NCBI GenBank assembly: GCA_030435675.1
Contig: CM059624.1
Coordinates: 4,426,769 to 4,490,768 of the forward strand
From: Steinernema hermaphroditum
Lineage: Eukaryota > Nematoda > Chromadorea > Rhabditida > Steinernematidae
DNA length: 64,000 nt
Direction of reading: 5' to 3'
Shown: in pieces, positions 22,198 through 32,668 of the stretch
Layout of the letters: the number at the start of each line of letters is the position of its first letter
Position numbering within the stretch: position 1 is the first letter of the stretch
Program-made: the position numbers and the translations under genes
Notes under the pieces: generated by a model
Databases searched by the model: none
The model's input: the letters and a program-made list of their open reading frames with translations, nothing else
Told to the model about the DNA's origin: nothing

Positions 22198-22528
22198 ATG
22201 AAGACAGCCACCGTCGTCTTCTTCGTCGCTTTCGTCGGCTTCTCCAACGCCTTCTTCTTCCCTCAGTCCGGCGGCGGAGGATGTGGATGCGCGTAAGTCC
22301 TCTAGAATCCACCACAGATTCTAAGAATCCCCTTTCAGCCCTCCCCCGCCTCCTCCTCCCTGCCACTGTGCTCCTCCTCCGCCTCCCCCGGCCTGTGGCG
22401 GTGGCTGTGGTGCTCCCCCGCCGCCACCTCCTCCTCCTCCGGCTCCCTGTGGCGCTCCTAGTGGATGTGGCGGTGGATACGCTCCCCCTCCTCCTCCTGT
22501 TAGTTACGCCACTGCCGGAAAGAAATGA
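22198..22528 (+). CDS. Cys/Gly/Pro-rich secreted protein, copy 2
   Basis: Exons 22198-22292 and 22339-22528 give 94 aa with the same signal peptide, intron position and Pro-run/Cys-cluster pattern as the gene at 19818. The few coding changes are conservative and the reading frame is intact, so both copies are probably functional. The match extends through the promoter and intron, which indicates a recent duplication or gene conversion. Confidence 0.85.
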
Positions 22529-22762
22529 GAAGCCGTAGATCCTCAGAATCCTACTGTTTGTAAAAAGTATGTTCTTCGAATTCCACAAAAAAAAAACTTT
22601 TTCTCCACATAGCGCTGTTTAGGCTCTATTCTAGTCTTCGCCGGTACGGGCCCAGTCCTGCGGAAGCCGTAAGTCGAAGACTCTGAAGTGGCGCGAGGCC
22701 AACCTTCCGGGTCCATAAACACGAAGAAAAGGTCATAATTATGAAGCATTACAAACGAGCAA

Positions 22763-25328
22763 TCAATTAGCAGTGCATTCCAGCATCAACTGGGCTATCG
22801 TCTCTTCCGGTCTCTGACCCGATTCTATCTTGTCCATCATCGTTTTCCCATAGTACACATTCAAAAGCTTCCGGAACTTCTCGTGGTTTTGGATGAATGT
22901 CTGAAACAAGAGTCTCTGGTTTCAGATTCTTCTCTCACCTGCATATTCGACAGCAGAAAAAGGAGATTTCCCCATTGGGATGGATCCCTCTGAGTCATTC
23001 TGTAGTAGAGATCCACCTCATTCCACACGGCTTTCAACCGTCTCATCGGCCTTTGCCATTCCATGTTTCCTTTGGGAACGTCATCTTAACTCAATAAATG
23101 GCTATACAGGAAGAAGAAGTCAATATTACTCGACTGTATGATGGCGACGAGAGTCAAAGCCGCGATGTCTTCATATGTCCCATAGAATGCGTTGCTTTGC
23201 AATCCGATCTCTTGTAGAAATTGCAAATTTCTGGAGAGCTGTCTGCAACAAAAAGATTTCCCATAAATAAGATCACCCAGCGCTCCATTTGAATTTCCCC
23301 GCTTGGGATAGAGACACCCATTACTTTGCGCTTGTCAAGATTGGTACTCAAAAGAGGCAAAAAGGAACGTGGAACGTTTGTAACAAGCTATCTAGCTTTC
23401 TATAGCAAAAATATCAAACCTTGAACGAAAATAAGATGAAACACCGCTTGCTCTCATTATTTCAACGCTTCAAATCTCATTTTGCCGTTGTAGACAGAAG
23501 TCTTGATGGCCATTTAGGAGAGCACCCAAACGTGGGGCCGAATAATGGCTTCTACTTCTCTTTTCGCGACTAGTCTTACGTTTGATTTACTTTTTACTGC
23601 AGTCTAACGCGGTAGACAATTGGTGGTCTATCGGTCTATAAGACATAGTGGCAATGAACCGATCGCTATTGAACTGTCTGTGCGAACATGTCTGATTTGT
23701 AAACCGATCGGGGTCGGTTCAACGCCGACCCGGGTCTCCTATTCTGTCGGCTGTCTAAAACTGACCGCTTCTCGAACGATCGAATGCGACCGCTCCCCTA
23801 TTGACCTGAGTGGACGTTGGCATGTAGGCGCATGTGTCTATTAGACCGAATTTTTAAGACTTCTAGACTCTTTGGCTCTGTTCTTGGTGAGACATTTGAA
23901 TTTGGATGCTCCTAGAAATGACTTCTCAGACTTCAGCTCCAACGTTCTTTTTCGGGACACCTTGTACTTGGGGAGGAGACCCAAGGGCTAGGTATGTTTC
24001 AAAAATGACTTTTCGGTGCAGGAAGTCGATATAAGCAATTTGCCACATCCTCCGACTTGCAGGTTTCGCCTGCTTACGTCAAATTAAAAGTCGCACATAC
24101 CTAGCAATGGCAAGGCAGTCATTCATTCCAGCTAATGACTGAGGATTCTTATGCGATGCGAAGAAGAAAAGCAACTTTTCGGGATCCAAATCGAAATAGA
24201 CATTTGGAAATATGTAGATCTTCTTCTTGTTCTCAAAGCCAAGGGATCGATGCTTGAGATTGAAGTGAACTTGGACGACGATAAGCTAAAACACGAACTA
24301 GCTCAGCTTAATTTCCACAAAGTGCTCACAGCTAGGGCAAAAGAATTTCTGAAGATGGCGTCCTTGACGTCTTTGTTCAGCTCGCACACCACCGGGGAGT
24401 AGTCGAGCATCTCTCTGTACTTCTTCACCTCACAAAGTGTGAGTCGTCTGTAGACGTTGTAGGAGAGGAAATTCGAAGCTGGCTCAGATGTTCCAATCGT
24501 CAGTCGTGCATCGGATGTGATGCAGCGGTCCAGCAAAGTAGCTCGAAGAACGTTCGTCATAGAGGAGATTAGTGGGAATTGAGTGCTGAAGGAATGTACC
24601 ACTTCTTTCGGCATTAAGCTCAGCTTGCTTTGATTGGGTCGGGGATTTTGAACGACTGAAGGATGAATACATCAGGTTGTGAAGGTTAGAAACTGCTTAC
24701 GTCCAGGATTCATCCCGAGTTCGATACAGCGATCGAAGCGACATTTCCTACAAGCGTGGACGGCGGAGACGACTAAAGTGAAGTGATAAGAAGCTCAGAT
24801 ATGTATTGATGGAACAGTAAATACCGTAAGTACGACCTCCGTCAGTCGGATGCACATCTAATTCCTCTTGTACCTGTTCTCTTTCGAATTATAAACAAAA
24901 ACTCTTTATTTTAACCTCTGAAATGAGTGGTCGTCGTCTGGGAAATCGAAATAGTGGGAATTCCATAAATGCAATCAGTTTCAGCTGCACTGAGAAAGCT
25001 CATGCCCTGGGAAATGAAATCGACCCGGAACTACACGAAAGATATCCCCTCGCTGTGGCCATGGCCCCCTCATATCACAGACACCATCATCAAATAATGA
25101 CTAGAATATAGCTATTATTGAAAATTGTAAACAAAATGGATTGAGTGAAGGATTGAGTGACTTACACCTGACAGCGTCCTTTCTGCACGAGTAGAAGTCG
25201 TTCTTGCAGGGATAGACGATCTTGAGGCGCACGGTCCTCCTGAAGAAGGCCGCGCAGCTGGCACACGTCTCGGCGCCGAAGTTCTTCCCGACGGCACACC
25301 GATTGTAGCAGGCCTTGCAGACGGGCAT
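22763..25328 (-). CDS. Nuclear hormone receptor NHR-B
   Basis: Exons on the minus strand: 25328-25166, 24772-24701, 24655-24330, 24285-24101, 23242-23130, 23084-22939, 22900-22763; 380 aa. The ATG follows CTTCAGGA, a likely trans-splice site. Finger 1 reads C-K-A-C ... C-A-S-C-AAFFRR, finger 2 A-C-R-K-C-R-F-D-R-C-I-E-L-G-M. The ligand-binding part has TIGTSEPASNF, D-P-E-K-L-L-F-F, a Y-E-D-I-A-A-L helix and QWGNLLFLLSN. Where NHR-C and NHR-D have C-V-S-A-I-H at the exon 1/2 join, this gene has F-V-S-A-V-H. Its promoter, exon 1 and start of intron 1 are nearly identical to NHR-D in inverted orientation. Intron 4 (858 bases) contains a dispersed repeat. Confidence 0.92.
23600..23860. repeat. Dispersed repeat (GACAATTGGTGGTCT family)
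   Basis: The start GTCTAAC-x-C-x-TAGACAATTGGTGGTCT, then TCGGTCT and ATAGTGGCA-TGAACCG, is shared with 36528-36700 and, reversed, with 43960-44022. It ends near GTCTATTAGACCGAA. It sits in intron 4 of NHR-B. The element class is not known. Confidence 0.55.
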
Positions 25329-25482
25329 TCCTGAAGTGAGAGAGACACTTCGAAACCGGAAAGCATCGATCGCGGAGCGCCACGCCACCCTGTTTTCTTA
25401 ATTCAGGGAGTAAATTGGACCCAGAAGTGTTGGACCTCCCGAATGCACGTGTTTTGAAGAACACCCGCGGCACAAGTAGATC
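24890..25482 (-). repeat. NHR 5' cassette, copy B
   Basis: Contains about 150 bases upstream of the ATG, the DBD exon, and about 270 bases of intron 1 of NHR-B. All three parts are closely matched by 30379-31050 (NHR-D) and, apart from the distal promoter, by 27361-27920 (NHR-C). Confidence 0.85.
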
Positions 25483-27360
25483 TTGTGTCAGCTGGAAAAT
25501 TGAATAAACGCGTGAATGTAGGGCTTGACTGGATATGCACTTAGAGAGATACGTGTTGGGAAAGTCGATCTTTGGCTTTGACAGTGCAAATAGGAAATTG
25601 CGAAGAGAACCACATCTGAAAGAGGCATTGTCCTCCCCTCCCCCAAGCACTTTTTGTTGTTGAGGTAGAATGCTTAGTGAGTGTCCAGTTGTCCGCTTCC
25701 AAAGGACGTGCGCAACACATAAAAATAGCACAGAAAACAAAAATACAGCGATATTTCTCGGTTAAGATGCAAGGGGTAAGGACCAAACACACGGTATTCG
25801 CTATACTGTAGATATTTACCATCAGGATCCATAATTCTATGATAGGGGCGCATCTACAATAAGTTATTGCTCCCCTTTCGGGGCAGAATTTCTTATTTCC
25901 CACAATCGCGTTTGTGTCTTCATCAATCCCCAAAAGTGTATTCTCGGCCTGTAGTCGGTAGTCACGAGAGCAAAGGTCGTCTCAAAGTGCTAGGCCTCGT
26001 CATTCTTCTATAGTTCCGCGTACTTTTGTTTTCGAACATCGCGTCTATTGTCAAAAGGAGACAAGGACTCACAATGACATAATGACTCACACATCATGGC
26101 AGAACACTTCCATTGAGGACGGCGTAGGCAAGAGAATACATATTTACACTTTTGTCATTCCTGCACAACGCTAATTACTTTAGTAGAGAGCACGCCGAAA
26201 CACACCTCCGAGTGAATTAATCGAAAAAGTGCTTCGGAGAGTGAATGCCTCCCCCGCATGCGAAACTAAACCAGAAAAAGGTGTCAATCTCGAGTGAGCC
26301 GTGGAAGCCGAGTGAAAAGAATTAGAAAATCCAACTGTATTTACTTAGCTAGTTACTGTCTAGTCACGCATTAAATGAGACCTTCATCCAATTTATTTGA
26401 GCGTGTATTTTATTACTCATTTATGTTACTTATTTACATATTATTTGCCAGAGTAAGGTCACTACTGCATGATATAAAAAATGAACACGCGCGTATGAAA
26501 ATGAACACGCGTGTAAGCAGCCGAAATGACCACGGCCATAACCGTGCGCGTCCAGAGATGTTACTCGTCCGAAATTTGATCGAATCTCGGGATCGAGATC
26601 TAAATATTGCTGAAATTGTTCGACTTTTAAGACTCTAAGAACATTCCTGGGCATATCCACTTCGTTTTCATCAAGCCAGTGCTGTTCCCTCCTCTTTCCC
26701 AGCCATCAGTGAGTCACCAACGCCACTGACGTCGCTCGTCTACGAGCATTGGTCTCTGTATAAACATGAAGTCCTTTCTCGTTCTTTGTTTAATGCTTTA
26801 TGCATTGGATAGCATTTCTATGCTAAATCTTCTTGAATCTAACGTTTAACGAAACGGTGAGTTCTTCGGTCGCTTAAGATTTTACCTCACCATACATGTA
26901 GTACGATTATTGGGTCTTCACTGAAGGACGGCGAACTCCGATTTAATCAAACAATAATTCACCTGGCCTTTTTCCTTTAAAACACACTTTGCATTGACGC
27001 CATTGCATACTTTTCCAGTCACTCCCACATTTGCGTTTTTGTGTCCCCATGTTCTTCTATGTCTTAGTTAAATCCCCATCCTTTTCAAATCAACAATATT
27101 GCATACGCTATGAGTGAATTGTGGCATTTAGGCACAACAAAAAGGCGTGTAGACATAGCAATTGGATTCGTTGCACTTTCCTTAAATGATTTCTGATCGA
27201 ATTTTTGGCCGAATGTCCGTGCTCTCTGAGTGCATGTCCGGTCAAGCCTACTTCCACTGGATATTTTCCTTTTCAACTCTACTCTCCAACAATCCATTAT
27301 AACACAAATTATCTTGTATAACTTAAAATTTCGCGCGTTTATTCGATTTTCCAATGGACA
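25483..27360. other. Region between divergent NHR-B and NHR-C
   Basis: Shared promoter interval of two receptor genes. It has a 130-aa minus-strand ORF at 25541-25933 with no recognised domain and an 18-base tandem duplication (AAAATGAACACGCGYGTA) at about 26480-26515. Both flanks share CGCGTTTATTC-ATTTTCCA just upstream of the receptor genes. Confidence 0.45.
26766..26849 (+). CDS. Possible signal-peptide exon
   Basis: A 27-aa ATG frame, M-K-S-F-L-V-L-C-L-M-L-Y-A-L-D-S, looks like a secretion signal and is preceded by GTATAAAC. The frame stops soon after; a GTTTAA or GTGAGT could be a donor into a downstream exon that I could not identify. Confidence 0.25.
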   Translation: MKSFLVLCLMLYALDSISMLNLLESNV

Positions 27361-27920
27361 TAAAAGGTGGCGTAGCGTTCCGCGATCGATGCTTTCCGGT
27401 TTCGGAGTGTCTCTCTCACTTCAGGAATGCCCGTCTGCAAGGCCTGCTACAATCGATGTGCCGTCGGGAGGAACTTCGGTGCCGAGACGTGTGCCAGCTG
27501 CGCGGCCTTCTTCAGGAGGACCGTCCGCCTCAAGATCGTCTATCCCTGCAAGAACGACTTCTACTCGTGCAGCAAGGACGCTGTCAGGTGTAAGTCACTC
27601 AATCCTTCACTCAATCCATTTTGTTTACAAATTTCCTTAATGGCAACATTCTAGTCACTATTTGGTGATGTGATATGAGGGGGAGGCATGGCCACAGTGA
27701 GGGTACATCTTTCGTGTAGTTCCGGGTCAATTTCATCTCCCAGGGCATGAGCTTTCTCAGTGCAGCTGAAGCTGATTGAAATTATCGAATTCCCACTCAT
27801 TTTAGGGGATAAAAGAAAGAGTTCTTGCTTATAATTCGAAAAAGAACAGGTGCAAAAGGGTTTCCAATTGACCACAAGTGCATGCTGCGTAGGAGGTGTC
27901 AGGGAGCAATTTCGCATTCA
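27361..27920 (+). repeat. NHR 5' cassette, copy C
   Basis: Covers the immediate upstream region, DBD exon and about 330 bases of intron 1. It differs from copies B and D at four or five DBD-exon bases and lacks the upstream TTGTGCCGCGGGTGT block they share. Confidence 0.8.
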
Positions 27921-29709
27921 TAGATTGTTTACTTACGAAACTTATTAATTTCTTGAGTACACTTTTGCAGAGATAAATGTAATGTATACTATAAATAAGT
28001 TTACCACGAGTCCTATTAAATGTTCAGTGCCGTGTTCATGTTCAGTCTAACGGAAGTAACCGATTCACGGTTTCCAAAATGTGGCCATGTCCACCCACAA
28101 AGCATTCGTGTAAGTGTCTACTGGAAAATTCAAGTGAAGGGTGGAAACACGAAAAAAAGAGATATTAAGTTAACAGAGATATTTGAAGGACGTTTTGAAA
28201 CTATTAAAATATCGAAAATTTAAAGATTGTTGGATATTTGATCGATCGATTTTTGGCAAGCATACTTAACCATCGCCCCTTGTGCCCGTATCATCAGTTG
28301 CATTATTTTTGATTTTGAAGGCCTATTCCGTCCTGACGGTCCTGGCGCCTCAGCACTGCGAAATGTGAAGTGATGTAGAGGTTACCCAAGGTAGTAATTG
28401 TGTAATGGACGGTGATTGGTACATCGCGAACGTGAATGCCATCGATTCAAAAGTAAATGAAAGGAAGTGACGCATATTGAAAGATTCGAATCGAATTTCT
28501 TTTCCCAAGAGATTTCTCTTCCCGAGAAGCTCGTCCTTTTCACGCACTTACCTACAGACTTTAGGTGTGTCCGCCATACACGCATGCCGCAAGTGTCGCT
28601 TTGATCGCTGTATCGAACTCGGCATGAATCCAGGACGTAGGAACATCCAGTCGTCTCCCTTCAATCCCTTTTTAGTCGTTCAGAGCGCTCGACGAACACA
28701 TGAGAAACCAGAGCTACGTCAAGTGGATCTTCTGCCGGCGTTTAATAAGGAATTTCCACTGATCTCATCCACAGTTAGGGCTCTTCGCTTCGCCTTCGAA
28801 GGCCACAGACCCGCGGTCGGAAACAATCGTGCTCTGATCAAAGGCACTTCTGAGCACGGGAACGGTTTCCTCAGCCACAGCGACTACAAACAATTCGTCC
28901 TTCCCGTATGCCGTGACTTCAGGCAAATGCTCGACCTAACGCCTATCGTCGGCGACCTAACCAAGGAGGTCAAAGACTCGATTTTCAGAAACTCAGTGTG
29001 TCTTTATGTAAGCTGATGGATCAAGAGGGTGTAATTGACAGAGACCTACGTTTAGACCCTGGTGGTTCAGATCTTCTACAACATCAAACATCACCCGGTC
29101 GGCTTAGATCACGACAAGAAGATGTACTTCCTTCCGAACGTCTATTTCGACGTCGACCCGGAAAAGTTGTTCTTCTTCGTCGCCACACAAACGGGCGAAG
29201 GAAAATCTCTGGCTAGGATGGATGACTTCGCCAATATCGCCAAGCAGATGACGAGTGATCTGCAGTTCCTCCACAAAGTGGGACTTCAAAGCTCCGATCT
29301 GTACTTGACCGAAGAAGACATCGCCGCCTTGCTTCTTCTGATCATCCTGCAGTCAAGTAGGACGTTCATCGTATCCTCATTTTATAGGAGATTCTAGATG
29401 TCGGAAGCCAAAGTCCCGTCAAGGGCCTCAAAGCCGTGTGGAAAGAGCTGGACCTCTACTACAGGCTGACTCGAAGGGATCCATCTCAATGGGGAAATCT
29501 ACTCTTCTTGCTTTCCAACATGCAGGTAGAGAAAAGAAAGATAAATGTGAGGGTGAAAATGACACAATTAGACACACGTCACAAACTACAGAAAGTTCCG
29601 GAAACTTCTGAATGTCTACTACGGTAGGGTGATGATGGACGACATAGAAGAAGGCGTCGATCCGGACAAGACGATTGCGAGATTGTTGCATGAGTGTCAT
29701 GTCAACTAA
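27427..29709 (+). CDS. Nuclear hormone receptor NHR-C
   Basis: Exons 27427-27589, 28565-28636, 28676-29007, 29056-29356, 29398-29525, 29572-29709; 377 aa. DBD as in NHR-B and NHR-D (K-A-C-Y-N-R-C-A-V-G-R-N), with C-V-S-A-I-H at the exon join. The ligand-binding domain has I-K-G-T-S-E-H-G, D-P-E-K-L-F-F-F and E-E-D-I-A-A-L-L-L-L. Two structural changes: the intron that splits exons 4 and 5 in NHR-A, B, D and E is missing (one 301-base exon), and the 146-base late exon is shortened to 128 by an 18-base deletion after N-V-G-S. The frame is intact. It lies head to head with NHR-B. Confidence 0.9.
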
Positions 29710-29757
29710 AAGGAAGATGTACATAGTGTTGGCACGTATTGGAGACTTTCTATATTT

Positions 29758-30124
29758 GATCAAAGCCATTTTGCCTTGCATGACACCGCCTGTAGACATA
29801 ACAGAGGCTATTACGTCCAGCTTCAACCCTGGCGTGACGTTGATGTCGATCCGGTCGAAATAGAACTAACGCTGCCCACATGCAATTTGACGAGAACTTC
29901 TTTCCCATGCCTTTTAAACACAGAAAGGCTATAGTTACCGGTATTCGACGCTGGGCAGGGCACGACATCAAAGTTGGAAGTCGTGAACTTAAAGCAAAGC
30001 AGAGACATTCCTTGCTTGTTTGTAATGCGGAAAACATCAAAATAAATTAGATTATGTCCTCCTTGACTTCGCCGTCGTGTATTCATTGAAAACAAGGACG
30101 GAAAGGACAATATGCACGAACGTT
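29758..30124 (-). CDS. Possible secreted protein gene, convergent with NHR-C
   Basis: A minus-strand frame reads F-D-V-V-P-C-P-A-S (near 29960) and, after a short non-open gap, F-Y-F-D-R-I-D-I-N-V-T-P-G-L-K (near 29850-29880). An upstream ATG at about 30124 begins M-E-T-F-V-H-I-V-L-S-V-L, signal-like. P-C-P followed by I-x-V-T-P is reminiscent of ML (lipid-recognition) proteins, a weak resemblance. I could not find splice sites that join the pieces in phase, so it may be a pseudogene. Its 3' part ends against the stop of NHR-C. Confidence 0.3.
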
Positions 30125-30378
30125 TCCATGGCCGATGAGAGTGGCCCTTTTGAAGGCTAGGGGCAAGGATCTTATTGTGTTATGGGTGTGCTTCCAAGAA
30201 TGTACTTATGAATGTATAATCTCATTAGGTCCTAACAAGGTAAACTGACAGTCATTATTCGAATCGACCTTTATGCGTTAGTCTAAGATCATTTCTCACA
30301 AACTAAGGACAACAACGCATAAGGACGAAAACCTTTGATGTCAGAATAGGGACCGCCCTTCATAATTCTCAGAACACA

Positions 30379-31050
30379 GATCTACTTGTGCCGCGGGTGT
30401 GCTTCAAAACACGTGCCTTCAAGAGTACACTTCTGGATCCAATTTACTCCTTGAATTAAGAAAAGAGGGTGGTGTGGCGCTCCGCGATCGATGCTTTCCG
30501 GCTTCGGAGTGTCTCTCTCACTTCAGGAATGCCCGTCTGCAAGGCCTGCTACAATCGGTGTGCCGTCGGGAAGAACTTCGGCGCCGAGACGTGTGCCAGC
30601 TGCGCGGCCTTCTTCAGGAGGACCGTGCGCCTCAAGATCGTCTATCCCTGCAAGAACGACTTCTACTCGTGCAGCAAGGACGCTGTCAGGTGTAAGTCAC
30701 TCAATCCTGGACCCAGTCTACTTTGTTTACAACTTTCAATAGTGGCTATATTCTAGTCATTATTTGGTGATGGTCTCTGTGATATGAGGGGCCATGGCCA
30801 CAGTAAGGATGTCTTTTCGGGTAGTTCCGGGTCGATTTCATTTCCCAGGTCATGAGCTTTCTCAGTGCAGCTGAAGCTAATTGCATTTATGGAATTCCCA
30901 CTTTTTCGATTTCCCAGACACCGACCACTCATTTCGGAGGATGAAAGAAAGAGTTCTTGTTTATAATTCGAAAGAGAACAGGTGCAGAAGGAACTAGGTT
31001 CGTTTCCCATTGACCATAAGTGCGCCCTGCGTAGGAGGTGTCAGGGAGCA
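30379..31050 (+). repeat. NHR 5' cassette, copy D
   Basis: Promoter block (GATCTACTTGTGCCGCGGGT), DBD exon and about 350 bases of intron 1, the inverted counterpart of 24890-25482. The DBD exon differs from copy B at a single base. Confidence 0.85.
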
Positions 31051-32668
31051 ATTCTTCATTATAAGAATGGGTGTACTAGATTGTTTACTTATAAAGCTTT
31101 CACCCATTATTTCTATAACTTAAATCTTGAGTACACTTTTGCAGATATAAATTCCGTTTTATTTTTCAAAGAAAACTGTGTTGTGACGTTGGGAACGACG
31201 GAGTAGAGTTGACACAGGTAGCAGTCCTCTACAAGGGGGCTGTCTAGACTGTCTTCCAAAGGGCATGTCTGGATCTGCTTCTTGGAATATGGCATATGGT
31301 CAAGTAGATCAGCTTATGGCAAGACCAGCAGCCTAACGGCGTACATACGAAAGGTCAATACGCCAGTTCAATGTCCCACTAAATCCAAAATAGTTTTTCA
31401 GAAATCGCCGCTTTTCAATGAGACATTTCCACCGAAACATTTCAGGTGTGTCTGCAATCCACGCATGTCGGAAATGTCGCTTTGATCGATGCATCGAAGT
31501 TGGAATGCAACCCGAACGTAAGCGCTCCTGCTGTAGCCACATCCTTAAGCTCTCCTTTAAGTGGTCCAAAATGCTCGGCCCAAATACGATCAGACGGTGA
31601 TCCTCCCCACCGACATCATTCCTTCGCGCAACGCGGAACTCCCACTTATCACCTCCATGATGCAGGCCGTTCGGATTGCCTTCCAGCACTACAGCTCTAT
31701 ATCGACGGACCCTAGAAGCACGATTGGGACATCGGAAAGGGGGGCCAACTTCCTCACTCACATCGACTACAAACTGCTCACTCTTCCCGTCTACCAGAAC
31801 TTCAGAGACATGCTCGACTACGTTCCGATCGTTGGGGACCTGAGCAAGGAGGTCAAAGACGCCATTTTCAAGAACTCGTTCAGTACATTTGTAGGTGTCC
31901 TGTCACTAGAGCACTAGATTCTTTGCTCTATTAAGGCTGTGTTTGTCCAAATCTATCAAGATCAGCGACACCATTCGCTCCAATTCGACGACAAGCGGTT
32001 CTACTTCCTGCCCAACGTCTACGTCGATTTAGACCCGGAAAAGTTGTTTCCCTTCATCTTGACACACATAAATCCACAGTCGCTGGCTAGGCCATATGAC
32101 TGCACCGGCGTCGCCAGGTAGGACTGTGTGTCAGAGGGCACAACGTCGACATCCATCCATATAGACGGCTGGCCACTGGCTTGAGGCGTCTCCGAAAAAT
32201 TGGACTAGAGAGCGCCAACTTCTTTGCATCGGAAGAGGACGTCGCGGCCCTACTCCTTCTTATCATCATGCAGTCAAGTACAGTACCCCTCGCCTCCCCT
32301 TTCTTATCCCAATTTCAGATGACTTCGATAAAGGAAACGTCGAGTGGCAGAGGCCGATAAACAGGCTCAAAGCCGTCTGGAACGAGTTGGACCTCTTCTA
32401 CAGGACAACCCGAAGGGATCCATCTCAATGGGGAAATCTTCTTTTCCTGGTATCAAACTTGGAGGTAGACAAAGCCATCCGAGTGAAGTCGACTCATTTT
32501 TAACCCGTGTTCTAGACGACCACCTTAGGCTACAAAAAATATCGAAAACTGCTCAACATCTACTATGGAAAGACGGCTATGGACCAAATAGAGGAAGGCG
32601 GGAGGCCGGAAGAAACTATTGCCAGGCTGACAATTGAGTACAGAGCGAACAAGTGCAAGACTGAGTGA
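30529..32668 (+). CDS. Nuclear hormone receptor NHR-D
   Basis: Exons 30529-30691, 31446-31517, 31562-31890, 31936-32117, 32165-32277, 32319-32464, 32516-32668; 385 aa. Finger 2 reads A-C-R-K-C-R-F-D-R-C-I-E-V-G-M. Ligand-binding markers: T-I-G-T-S-E-R-G, D-P-E-K-L-F-P-F, E-E-D-V-A-A-L-L-L-L, QWGNLLFLVSN. Two acceptors are TTAAG rather than TTCAG (exons 3 and 4), still AG. Exon lengths 72, 113 and 146 equal those of NHR-B. Same trans-splice-like CTTCAG before ATG. It ends with a Lys/Cys-rich tail (N-K-C-K-T-E). Confidence 0.92.

Larger units (their letters stand above)
22065..22605. repeat. Duplicated promoter-gene unit, copy 2
   Basis: Second copy of the unit at 19685-20225, same orientation. 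The match breaks off just upstream at GAGATCGC and downstream in the poly-A region, so the duplication boundary is sharp. Confidence 0.9.

Noticed and set aside
22196..22588. 130-aa Arg-rich minus-strand ORF
   Set aside because: It is the antisense shadow of the Pro/Cys-rich peptide gene; GC-rich repeats keep several frames open.
24923..25111. ORF with E-K-A-H-A-L-G-N-E-I-D-P-E-L in all three NHR intron-1 copies
   Set aside because: It is antisense to the receptor introns; changes between copies are not biased to silent positions and the NHR-C copy is truncated, so duplication explains it better than coding.
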